This document shows, piece by piece, positions 54,098 through 64,000 of a DNA stretch of 64,000 nt. Positions within the stretch are counted from its first letter, which is position 1, and each line of letters opens with the position of its first letter. The stretch lies in NCBI GenBank assembly GCA_002794735.1, contig NBAZ01000007.1, positions 744,001 through 808,000 on the forward strand, in the 5' to 3' direction. The DNA is from Pyrrhoderma lamaoense. Taxonomy: Eukaryota > Basidiomycota > Agaricomycetes > Hymenochaetales > Hymenochaetaceae. A program made the translations under genes and the position numbers. Under the pieces are notes generated by a model. It was not told the DNA's origin. It did not search any database and saw only the letters and a program-made list of their open reading frames with translations.

Positions 54098-56136
54098 AGG
54101 TAGGGGTAGGAAGACAGAAGGGGATAGACATGTTTTCTTCTTTTTTTTATGTTTTGAGAAGCTAAAGGAGTTTACGGAAAATGGGTAGTCCTCTATTCTT
54201 CTGTGTCTTCTTCTTCCAACTACCCCTTCAATTCCATACACACTTAATCATCTTCTTCGGCTCTTCCTTGGATACGGAGGGGGGTTGTATACACACTCTC
54301 TCTTTCCCTGCAAGAACCCTTGACAACGCGCGCGAACTAAGCTATAAGCGACATTCTCGGTTTGTCGGTCTCAGTTCCATCTTTTTTTTTCCAAAAAAAA
54401 AAATCAATTCTCTACGAACTGTGTACATTAGGTTTTCTTAATAGTCTAGCTATTTTGTGATTAGTCTCTCCCCCCCCACACACACCATCCACCCAACTTC
54501 TTCTCTTGATCATGGTAGTAGTTAGCTTAATCTTTTTTTTTGTGAGCGTATTCGGTAATAAATTTATAATGATAATCATCAAGACTCATGACTATGTTTT
54601 ATAAGTGTGCGGGGGGATAGGAAGGTCATCTGAATAGATCGTTGAGATGAATGGGGGTATTTGGGTCTCTTTTGATCGCAGATAACCTTTTTTTTTAAAT
54701 CTAATTTATTTTTGAACAAGCTTATTCTGTTATTTGATATATTCATCCCTTTTTTTTACAACTTGACGTTCATTCTTTACGAATTTGTTATTTTCTTTTT
54801 TTTTTTCTTTCTTTCTTTTCTTTTTGCGCGATAGAATGATCCGTTAAGGTAGGGAGTATACTCAATAGGAGTAAGGATGGATGGAAGTAAGGAGAGGAGA
54901 TAAGGTTGGCTTGTTCTTTGGTTTTTCGACATACGCATGTTTAGAATGAACGCGGGATAAAACTAGACCGCAAGACGAAACGAAACGAGGGTCGAATTCG
55001 TAAATGTCTGTCTCTCTTTGCGACTACAAACCTAACATATCCTACCATGTTTCTTTGCGTGTTCTGCGTTGTTAGTGGTGCGTTGCGTGTTGCGTGTGTT
55101 GTTGGAAGAAGCGCAGAAACAACTACTACTACTACATAGATGAAATCCATGAACCAGATGAGCGGATTGCTTAGCCTATATCGGGTATTTAGAGCTGGGG
55201 AGCTCGGAGTTCTTTTTCCCTCCCTTCTTTCCTTCTTTTCCTTCTTTTCCTTCTTTCTTGTGTGGTTCTAGGCTTCTAGTGTTAACCTTAGGGAGAGGGT
55301 GAGGGTTTGTCAGCCGGTGTCTGTGTCTGTGGGGGGGGTTAAGGGAGATGAAAAACAAATTTCTTTAAAGAGTAATTATATTGGATGTATGTAGTAGGTA
55401 CATGTATATGTATGTATAGAAATGTAGAAATCTTGTGATAATTGGTGAAAATTGTTCATAGTTGGTTTGGGGGTCGGAGGCGTGTTCCCCTCTCGTGATT
55501 GTGGAAGAAGATGATAATGTGTTTGATGTGTGTGTACGTATGTTTGATGTTAGGGCCCACGCGATGTATTGAAAATTAATTCTTCCTCCCTCTTTTTCCT
55601 ACTGCAAAGAAAGAGAGGAATTTTCACTTGTCTTTATTTCTTTCTTTCTTATTTGGTACGTCTCGTTCGGATAGCAATAGGGAAAATATTAGGAAATGGA
55701 ACTCGTTCTGGTGGTACGATTCACTTTCTTTTTTTGCCCTTTTTCTATTGTATATTTTTTTCGAGATTCAAAATCTTCATTTTGTCTATCTATCTATATT
55801 TTTTCTTCTTTCGCAGACACGAAAAAAATGGAGAAAGTTTAGTAAGATTTACAATAGAGTACATATTAAGGATGTTTTCCGTGCTATTTATAGACATGCT
55901 CATGAGGGGGTCTTGTCAAGACATTTGACGTTGACAACCACACGAGATCCTCAGTAAGAAGAAAGTAGCATATGGAGGTGTGAATGGCCAAATGTGTTAT
56001 GCAAATTTCCCTCCAAAAAAACAAACATAGAATAAACACTAAATCCACTCGCTCGCTCACAAGCCTTTAGAGATCGATGACCAAAGAGCAAAGAAAAAAT
56101 AGCACCACGCGTTAGTTACCCTTTACGGGTTTCTCT
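54098..56136. other. 2 kb gene-free region between convergent genes
   Basis: Low-complexity sequence with many T runs and runs of C (about 54470) and G (about 55330). It presumably includes the 3' UTRs of the SLC35F6-like and CBP4-like genes. The long frames at 55569-55957 are T-rich artefacts. Confidence 0.5.
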
Positions 56137-57177
56137 TCACTTGCGTTGCTCCGCCCAGACAGGTTTCTGCGAATCAGGGTCCCCGGTAGCAGCCTAGGAG
56201 AAAAAAAAAGCCAGGAAAAAAGAGTTAATAACATATCTAGCAGACTCGTGTAGTTCGATCCACAGATTTATTTTCTATATCTGTTTATCCGTTTTTCGAA
56301 AGGCATATACACACCTGAGACTGAGCAGACAACTGTTGCTGTACCATACCCTCAGCCGCCAAACGCTGTGCTCTCTGGGCGTCTACCCGACGTCGAATTT
56401 CAGGTGACATCCTCTTCAGATAAACCATAAGATGACCGAGGAGTATAGTGTTTAATTTTAATTTTTCAAATTAAACAGTTTAAACAATTTAAGCGCGTTT
56501 TTTTTTCACTTTCGTTAATGATGATATGTGTTGTTATGTAATCCAGAAGACACATACTTCGTAAAGTTGTTCCGGAGTCGGTGTCACGGCTGATATATAT
56601 GGAGATCTTCAGTAAGACACGCATAATTAATATTATGAGCCATTTGTGTAGGAGCCTACCTATCATGAGGACATAACCAAGACCAATAACTGTTCAAGGA
56701 GTCCGAAATCGGACGGAAGATTGTGTTTAGGGGAAGGGTCGTAACGGCGATTTGTATGTTTTTCAAACGAGAAGAACAGAGAATTAAAAGCCGCCAAGCA
56801 GGAAGTGTGTGCACATATGGTAAAGAAGCAGAAAACTGAGTCAGTTGAGTGGAACGAGAAGAAAACGTAATCTTATTTCTATTCAAGAAAGGATTGATGT
56901 TCCAAAAGTAGAAAATAAAAACATCAATGGCACGAGACGGAGGCGCGCTTCCGAGCAAGCTCTCTACAGTTTGATCATTCGTTCACCGCGGTCTAAACTG
57001 GAGTGAGAGGGAAGCGAGATACAATACGAATGTGCAGTGTGGTGTGTGTTTACCAAACACAGTTATTTGGCGTAGAAAGAGACATCTAGGGGAGGGGGGG
57101 CGTAAATTCCAAAAATAGAACAAGAACTCACAACCAGCAAAGGTAGCTGAGACCTTAACCCATGGCATTCCCGACAT
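56137..57177 (-). CDS. CBP4: CBP4-like complex III assembly factor
   Basis: Five tiny exons: 57177-57132 (46 nt), 56689-56660 (30), 56589-56558 (32), 56413-56315 (99), 56193-56137 (57). They join in phase to 87 residues. The protein reads MSGMPWVKVSATFAGFIGLG with a single membrane helix through YVLMI. It continues AVTPTPEQLYERMSPEIRRR, then VDAQRAQRLAAEG, and ends KPVWAEQRK. The short N-terminus, one helix, the TPTPEQLY/MSPEIRR motif and basic coiled C-terminus match fungal Cbp4. In yeast this is an inner-membrane factor that works with Cbp3-Cbp6 on newly made cytochrome b. The first intron is about 440 nt, far longer than others here. The gene is easily missed because no exon exceeds 100 nt. 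Confidence 0.82.
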
Positions 57178-59497
57178 GGCCGCAAGATCGTATGATGTGA
57201 TTGGAATAAGAAAGGAAACTTAGACTAGAGAGATTGATGAACACTTAGAAAACGTTCAAGATTTTAAAAAGGATTCCAAATTAGTAAGTATGCTTTTTTC
57301 TGCTTAGAGCCTCTCCGTGAAACAGACGCGTGTTCTGCTAGAACACCTTGTTTAGGCTCCGGTCAATGAGGCGAGAAATTGAAGCAAGTTCGTGACGAAG
57401 ATAGTGGTATTTTATCTTTCCATACTAAAAGGTAGCGATATGAAAAGTAGAGAGAAAAAAAAGGTGACAACTTACGAGAATTAAACGTGTGGTGCTAGTA
57501 CATGTAGTAGCAGCAGTAGTTATTAGCCTATAGAGAATCGTGGATCTCAAACTAGGTTCCGCGCCAACTCCGATTAGACTCCGACCGACCCGACTCACTT
57601 GCCAGTGAAGCTCAGTAGTCTACTAGTACTCGTATCTACCATCTCGCTTTCCTACCTTCTAAACGACCGAAGAAAATGTTCATTAAATATCTTCGTAAAC
57701 ACTAGGACTTTACACTAGCCCAAGGCCAAGCTTAATAATTATTTAGCTTCCCGACTAGTTTCTCGACGGCCCAGGCCTCTAGGCTATCATCGTGTATAAT
57801 TAGAAGAGCACAGGATACAACTAAAGTCTTCTTGGTATTCGATTCTTTGTGAGCTCTTAGGAATAGTGGGTACTTTTCCCGACTCCCAATAGGATGGGGA
57901 GATAAAGCGGTATTGTACTAGGAAGACAGTGAAATTCAGATTAGGAGCATCGGATGTACCATTGCTCAAATTAGTTGGAAAGAGGGGAGGGAGGGGGATA
58001 ATCTATCATTCTTTTCTCCCTGACATGAACGTTCTCTGTGAATAATCCAACGAGCCAGCGCATAACTCGTGTGACCTTTTCTTGTGCATTAAAAGTAAGG
58101 ATCTAGGCGCTGGAAAAACTCCTATTGGCTTTTTTCAACCTCTTCGACTCTGGCTAAAGTTGGTCACTCTTGTACTTTTTTTCTTTTCATTCTCTCTCTT
58201 CCCCTTAGAAACTCAATAGGGGAAGTATCTTCTTTGATTCGACTTCTATAGGGAGGTCAAGGGGGTTGGAGAGGGGAGGAGGACTGAATGACCCCTTCAA
58301 AATGATAGGGGAGGAGGGAGAAGTCTTCCTATAACCAGTATATCTCTACAACAGCGGACCATGCAATTCTTTCTCTCCCTCTTCTCCTTCTCCCGAGAAA
58401 AGAGGAGGAGAGGCGGGGAATGGAGTTCCGACTGAATGGAAACGGAACAACTATTTTTCAGTATCCAATTTTGTGCTCCAATTTTGGACTGTGGGGGGTC
58501 GTCGGTCGTCGATTGTGGCCTTTAATAATAATAACTTTCTTGATAGAAACCGATATCAATTGTGTGGAATCGGAAAGCTATAAATGAGCAATCTAATTCA
58601 TCCTTTCTTTTCTTTTCATCATTGTTCGTTTATTTGGTAATGAGCCTACGAGGAATGGCCTGGTCATGTTACTTCTGAAAGCCAACTTTATCGTAAACTC
58701 TGTCCATATTGAAGCACATACTATTAGCCTGTAGTAAGTTATGGAGCTTGCTTAAAAAGCGAATAAGGACGAATGTGAAACAAAACAGGCCGTAAATGTA
58801 ATTAAGGTAAGTGGTATAAATTAAATTTCCAAACGATTCGGACCGGTTATCTCCAGCTTCCCCTCATTTCAATACAGAAACGACAACAAAAAAGAAGGCT
58901 GAAATCAATTCTATGACATCTTACTCTTATTTGATCCCCTTTATGCAAAATACATCTACGTATGTGATGTGAAGAATGTACTTAATGGAGAATGAGCGTG
59001 GTGTGTTTCATTTAAAAAGTGTTGACTGCTGGGAAGTCTGAGAAGAACAGAATTGGGGCTCCGCGAAGGCGGGGTTGTTATCCTCCGATAGTTACTTATT
59101 TTTTTTTTCAAATGGGAGCACAGAAGTACACATGTGTATTCATATATCTCTCTTTATTAACACTCTTGCTTGTATCGAAGGAAAGGTTAAAGTGGGAAAC
59201 GGCAACTCCGTTGCTCTTGGACGGTTACATACGATTATATTTGTATACACGAGGTGGTAATAAGTATGAATCTAGACTTGCATCGTGGTCAAGTATAAAT
59301 AATCATACATTTTTTTCTATGTGTATGTGATATCCAGAGGACGGACTGACTAGTTGGCGAAGCCACGAGTATAAGAAGTACTTTTAAATCGAGAGAGACG
59401 AGAAAATCGATACAGAACTTTCGTTGTTAATTATTAAGGAAGTCCTTTTCTTTCTCTCTCTCTCTCCCTGTCCCCTACTTTGGCCATTCATTTAGAA
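57178..59497. other. 2.3 kb gene-free stretch
   Basis: This contains the probable CBP4 promoter and the 3' flank of SHQ1. Purine/pyrimidine mirror-like sequence occurs at about 58370-58430. CT runs near 59450 precede the SHQ1 end. No coding region is supported. Confidence 0.45.
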
Positions 59498-61564
59498 TTA
59501 TCGGCTTCGTCCGAAGAGCCCGAAGACGAGGAAGAGAGGATGCTGTACTTGACATAGAGCAGGAATCTGAATCTTCGGGAATAAGACCTCCCTCATCCTC
59601 CGATTCGTCGTCAGAATCTGGCTCACGTCAGGCTCGGCTTCGGGACCATTTCCCAAAGCCTCTAAAGCGAGGAGATCCCATCCGATGCTTTCCTTTTTAA
59701 AACGGGTTGCTTTGAGTAATACACCTAATTCAAATAGAACGGATTCACTAGGGGAAGTCAGTAGGCGAACATCCCATTTTCTTTCTTCGCTAGATTTGGA
59801 TGTAGGTGGCATTATTCTCTCTGAGTCAGATAAAAACCAACGAAAAGCCTTGTACAAAGGCCTTTCGATTCAGCCCTTTGAATTCAAAGGCATCTTTCGG
59901 ATCTTTTGAGGATAAACTGAAAACATACCCACATCCAAGCCTAGCGTTTTTGTATAGGTATATGACGAAGGACTCACTTTGCGTCGCTCGCGACCCATCG
60001 GCAGAAGTCATCTATCCAGATCTTGCTATAGATATAATACACTTCATGATGGTCCAGAAGATCCTTTATCTTGAGCAACTCCCGGAGAATCGCGCGTCTC
60101 CCATTGGAAAGTGCCACAGCCACATCCTGTACGCACTTTTCCGCGAGAGCAAATGATCGGTATAGGGGGTACGCCAGAGAGCGCCTAAGAGAGGGGGTGA
60201 GGGCGCTCTGGACGTCAAAAGACGTGAAACTCAAGGGACTGGGTGTCAGCGTGGAGTCATACGGAGGGGGATCGAGAGCGGCAAATGCAGGAGTGAGCGA
60301 ACAGATAGTCCAAGGGCTTTCGGGAGTTGGATCGTTCTGCGTTGTTCGAGCGTCATATGAGCTTGAGAACAGGATCGTTAGCAGTGTTAGATAGAGATTG
60401 TGAATCTGCTGTGGAGTGGCTAAATCTGTTCACGTGAGAAGAACATTGCATATTAGTAGTCTCAGGATCTGTGTAACGGTGTAATGCCGGCGAAAAGATA
60501 GATAAAAATAGAAAAGGAAAGAAAAGTCCCACTAACATTCCTTTTGAGGAAGGCAAAGCATCGCCATGTTTTCATCTTCAGTAAAAGCGAATTTGTCGGA
60601 AAGCTCAACTGAGAAGGGTGAATCAGATGGGAACTCGTATAAAATTATTTCCTGGATATTTTCGTCGTCATGATAGTCTGCTCTAGAAAATGGGAAATTG
60701 AGGTGTGAGTACTTGGCATGAATAAACCCGACTTCGCGGGGAAGAACCTACAGATAATAGTCTTCATCCCATTTTTCGCTCTCTCGTTTTAGCCGTCTTT
60801 CTCTTCTTTCCGTAAGAGATATTTTCTCTACATCTGATCCGAGCTCATTCACCTCGTTTTCCGTTAGACTCACATGAGTGAAGTATCCTGTATAAGCGTC
60901 TAAAAATCCGTATCGACGTTCAGTGGAGATAGAGATAGAAGGTAGCTCCGGAGCCTGTTGTTTGATATGCCAGTCATTCTCAGAAGCTATTGATGTTTTA
61001 TAGTATATGATATCAGTAAAGATTTATGTATTAACTAAAATATTGGTTCCCGACCTTCTAATAACTCCCGTTGATCTTGAGTTAGATCCTCTAGTGAAAC
61101 CTCTTCTCCTCCTTTAGTTTCATCTTGTGATCCCACAACCTCGATAACAGGCTGTGTCGGTAAGTTAGAAGGGTCTGGTTTGGGTGGCGCAAGAAGCCGG
61201 GCAAGAACATCAAGATCCTTGAAATCTTCTCCGGGTGTTGATTTCGTTAGAGTGACAGTCAAATACCCTTGATCAGGATCATAGACCGCAGAAGAGTTGT
61301 CGTCTTCTGTGACAGAGCTCGGAAAGACAAGACGTAGATAGTATGGATTGATATGGACGGAGAAGAGCGTTCCATCTACATGTAATTCAATATCAGACGC
61401 CTGTCTAGGTTAAATTGAAGCATTTAATCCCAATTCCACTCTCAGCATAACTTGGTTCTTCTTATTAGCAGAAGGAGTTGGAAGCTTACGCGCACGGCAG
61501 GACAGTATATGCGTATGATCACACAATTTTCCGTTTGGGTGCAACTAAATCGAGGTGTTATCAT
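59498..61564 (-). CDS. SHQ1: SHQ1 H/ACA snoRNP assembly chaperone
   Basis: Six exons: 61564-61490, 61400-61055, 60986-60752, 60682-60537, 60425-59978, 59940-59498, about 563 residues. The N-terminal CS-type domain reads MITPRFSCTQTENCVIIRIY, SDIELHVDGTLFSVHINPYY and TVTLTKSTPGEDFKDLDVLA. The SHQ1 domain has RRYGFLDAYTGYFTHVSLTE, ERRLKRESEKWDEDYYLADY, ATPQQIHNLYLTLLTILFSS and KESIGWDLLALEALG. Shq1 binds Cbf5/dyskerin before H/ACA RNP assembly. The A4 run at 59843-59846 appears one base too long, because the frame jumps between AFVQGF and RWFLSDSER. Near 59622-59635 one missing base would restore an acidic tail (EPDSDDESEDEGG) ending at 59475. As written the frame ends at 59498. The gene is divergent from TRP2. 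Confidence 0.9.
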
Positions 61565-61931
61565 GACCGTGACCAAATGTTGGACTGATACGTTCGGAGA
61601 CTCTGATGGAGTTGATATTGTTGGTGCAGAGTTGCGCGGTATTTAGATATCAAAAAATCCTGTATGATAATGTTTGTGATTATTCCGTCCTTGTCGAAGT
61701 ACTTGTCAAAGCTTTCTCTGCGAATTAGTGATGTGTTTCAAAAAAACAATAGGCTAAAAATATTGCATGTAAGATGTGCATTACTAAGCATATTACACAC
61801 TTTTCTTACTTTATTTTCACTAATATATTCCTCCCTATCGCCGCGTCTTTAAATATTAACAGAACTGGTAAATTTAATATAAAGCCACCTCTTCGATCAT
61901 GACTCAGCGTTAACTGAATTTCCTTCACGAC
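61565..61931. promoter_or_regulatory. SHQ1/TRP2 divergent promoter with Gcn4/Cpc1-type site
   Basis: This 367-bp region lies between divergent starts. It carries a perfect tgactca at 61900-61906, the Gcn4/Cpc1 consensus of general amino-acid control, and an AT-rich aatttaatataaag at about 61871. The site is only about 25 nt before the proposed TRP2 ATG, so it may be downstream of some transcription starts. Confidence 0.45.
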
Positions 61932-63767
61932 ATGGACTCCCAAGTGTGTATAACCTTTTGGTAACAAGAAATATTTGAGTCGATGAAGGCTAATTTGCGT
62001 TTTTCTACGGAATTTCCCAGATTTTACAACCATTCCCGCCATTAGCGACGGTTGAGCAATACATACTTAAGGAAAAACGTGGAAACTGTGTACCGGTATT
62101 CGTGCAGTTACCTGCAGACCTTTTAACACCATGTACTGCCTACCTACGCATAGCGAAGGACTCAAAATATAGCTTCTTACTTGAGTCTGTCGTAGGTGGA
62201 GAAAATATTGCCCGGTATAGTTTCATTGGAGCTGGTACGTGCAAGTGCAGCTTCAAATTCGCACAACTGCAACCACCATATATGCTCACTATAACGAGAT
62301 TTCTAACTCATTTTCGACTTTCAATAGATCCTATTAAAGTAATAAAGACTGGCCCGAATGAAGAACACACTGGGGATCCAATGTCTGTACTCCAGAAGGA
62401 ACTCTCTGCATACCACTATATCCGAATTCCTGAAGTACCAACTTTCACAGGTGGTGCAGTAGGATATGTATCCTATGACTGTATCCAATACTTCGAACCA
62501 AAAACTACTTGCCAGTTAAAGGATACAGTCAAAATCCCTGAGGCATTCTTCATGCTCTCCGATACCATCGTTGTTTACGACCATCTCTATCAAAACGTTA
62601 AAGTTGTATCACATGTATTTGCGCCCTCATCATCCCCCCAAGTTAATCTTGCTTTCACATATCAAACTGCGGTAGAAAAGGCTCGGAGAATAGCAAAAAT
62701 TCTGATGGCACCCACGCCAACCCCGGAGGTTGTGCAGCCTCCGATTGTACTAGGCCAACACGCTCAATCAAATGTAGGGAAGGGTGGTTACGAAGGATTT
62801 GTTGAGAAGCTGAAACAACATATCGTTGCGGGAGACATCATTCAAGCTGTTCCGAGCCAACGGCTTGCTAGACCGACGACTTTACACCCATTTAATGCGT
62901 ATAGACAACTTAGACAAGTCAACCCGAGCCCGTACATGTTTTATGTGGACTGTGGAGATGTGAAAGTTGTAGGAGCCAGTCCAGAAACACTTTGTAAAGT
63001 CGAAAAGAATAAGGTTTACAATCACGCCATCGCTGGAACTATAAAAAGGGGGAAGACACTTGAAGGTACGGTAAACCCAAGTAAGCATACTACTCGTAGA
63101 CTAAATTCTTAACATTCGTGTTTTGCGTTATAAAGAGGACGAGATTCTAGGTAGGGAGCTTCAATCTTCCGAAAAAGATCGCTCGGAACACATAATGCTC
63201 GTTGACCTTGCCCGGAATGACGTCAATCGGGTCTGCCAACCTCATACCGTTAAAGTAGACCAGCTTATGCAGGTCGAGAAATTCAGTCATGTTATACACC
63301 TTACTTCCCAGGTCACTGGTATGCTCCGCCCCGGCAAAACGCGGTTTGACGCATTTAGATCGATATTTCCTGCGGGTACCGTGAGCGGCGCACCCAAAAT
63401 TAAAGCTATTGAACTGGTATACTCTCTGGAGAAAGAAAGCGAGGCGTCTATGCTGGTGCTGTTGGACGTTGGGACTTTGCTGATGATGAAATGGATGTCT
63501 GTATTGCTATCCGGACCATGCTATTCAAAGATGGGAAGGTATACCTTCAGGCTGGTGGGGGTATTGTGTTTGATAGTGTCGAAGAAGATGAATATGTTGA
63601 AACATTAAATAAATTGAAGGGAAACCTGAAGGCATTAGAGGCGGCTGAAGGTATATGTTTTGATATTTTCCCCTAACCTTCACTCTCAGTGGCTAATATC
63701 TGTTTACTGCTCCATAGAGTATTGGTTCAAGGTTCAACAAGGACAACACATTCCGTTGCCAGCCTAA
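61932..63767 (+). CDS. TRP2: anthranilate synthase component I
   Basis: Five exons: 61932-61943, 62021-62234, 62328-63065, 63136-63650, 63718-63767, giving 509 residues after one correction. It converts chorismate and ammonia (from the glutaminase partner) to anthranilate, the first tryptophan-specific step. Blocks include [20 protein letters not shown], the feedback-site region [91 protein letters not shown] and [14 protein letters not shown]. The frame breaks at GG 63443-63444. One more G gives [13 protein letters not shown] and then [20 protein letters not shown], as in the family. The 12-nt first exon (MDSQ) is the least certain part, chosen because it is the only nearby ATG that splices in phase to FPPLATVEQ. 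Confidence 0.93.
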
Positions 63768-63908
63768 TGTCTAGTTTTTATTTGTCAAGTAGATATGTAT
63801 GCGAATGTATAATTACTAAATTAGTGCCCCCAAATTCATAGTCAATAAGATGCAAGCTAAAAATGAAAGCAATACGAGATCTTAATTAAGTATATTATAT
63901 AGGAATAA
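63768..63908. other. short convergent 3' gap
   Basis: A 141-base AT-rich gap between the TRP2 stop and the stop of the partial - strand gene at the edge. Confidence 0.5.
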
Positions 63909-64000
63909 CTACCCGGTCCTCTCCTGCTCCTCAATCTGTTTTCGCTCTCTTTCTAACTCCCTGTCATGCTCTTCATCCAAAATCCGACGTTGCTCTTTCT
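63909..64000 (-). CDS. partial gene, charged coiled-coil C-terminus
   Basis: A - strand frame enters from the right edge and ends in TAG at 63909-63911. Its last 28 residues are highly charged (EEHDRELERERKQIEEQE) and end in RTG, consistent with a coiled-coil or single-helix tail. The family cannot be determined from this fragment. It would be convergent with TRP2. Support is only the open frame to the edge and the composition. Confidence 0.4.
   Translation of the reverse strand, partial: KEQRRILDEEHDRELERERKQIEEQERTG

Noticed and set aside
55569..55957. Two overlapping Phe-rich frames
   Set aside because: Artefacts of long T-rich stretches in an intergenic region.

Overview
The window is nuclear DNA from a filamentous basidiomycete, most likely an Agaricomycete. 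Genes lie on both strands and are cut by many short GT-AG introns, mostly 45-75 nt. The protein set is typical of mushrooms: a BCS1-like AAA ATPase, RlpA/expansin-like secreted proteins, a GDS1 winged-helix protein and a PUF protein with RRMs. There are no operons, phage, CRISPR arrays or bacterial-style elements. I found no tRNA or rRNA gene and no intact transposon. Sixteen genes are supported, plus one 3' end running off the right edge. Exon boundaries were assigned by reading splice sites and checking phase by hand.

Left part (1-14.5 kb, all + strand): a BCS1-like mitochondrial AAA ATPase (1175-3745), an FMP25-like RCC1-repeat mitochondrial protein (4756-7025), an unrecognised serine-rich 585-residue protein behind a very long ATG-free leader (8323-10080), and a GDS1-type winged-helix protein (11200-14471). 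A pyrimidine-rich, gene-free block follows (14.5-17.9 kb).

Middle (18-41 kb): two paralogous secreted double-psi beta-barrel proteins (17958-19188 and 26762-28282, both -) flank a divergent pair, SIP5 (RING, -) and a full-length SERCA-type calcium pump (+). An OPT oligopeptide transporter (29281-31877, -) and an RRM+PUF protein (36306-40620, -) follow, separated by a 4.4 kb gene-free stretch.

Right part (41-64 kb): a GW-repeat/RGG-box protein (44318-45987, -), an arrestin-like protein (49241-51476, -) divergent from an SLC35F6-like transporter (51886-54097, +), a five-exon CBP4-like gene (56137-57177, -), then SHQ1 (59498-61564, -) divergent from TRP2, anthranilate synthase component I (61932-63767, +), and the C-terminal end of an unknown - strand gene at the edge.

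Two themes stand out. First, three genes match families tied to respiratory complex III assembly (BCS1-like, FMP25, CBP4). Second, six genes need about ten one-base corrections, nearly all in short homopolymers, to give family-like proteins. That is best explained by base errors in the sequence rather than pseudogenes, and it affects how the genes should be translated. The least-described candidate is the 487-residue protein with at least 15 Gly-Trp motifs around an RGG box, which looks like a possible Argonaute-hook protein.
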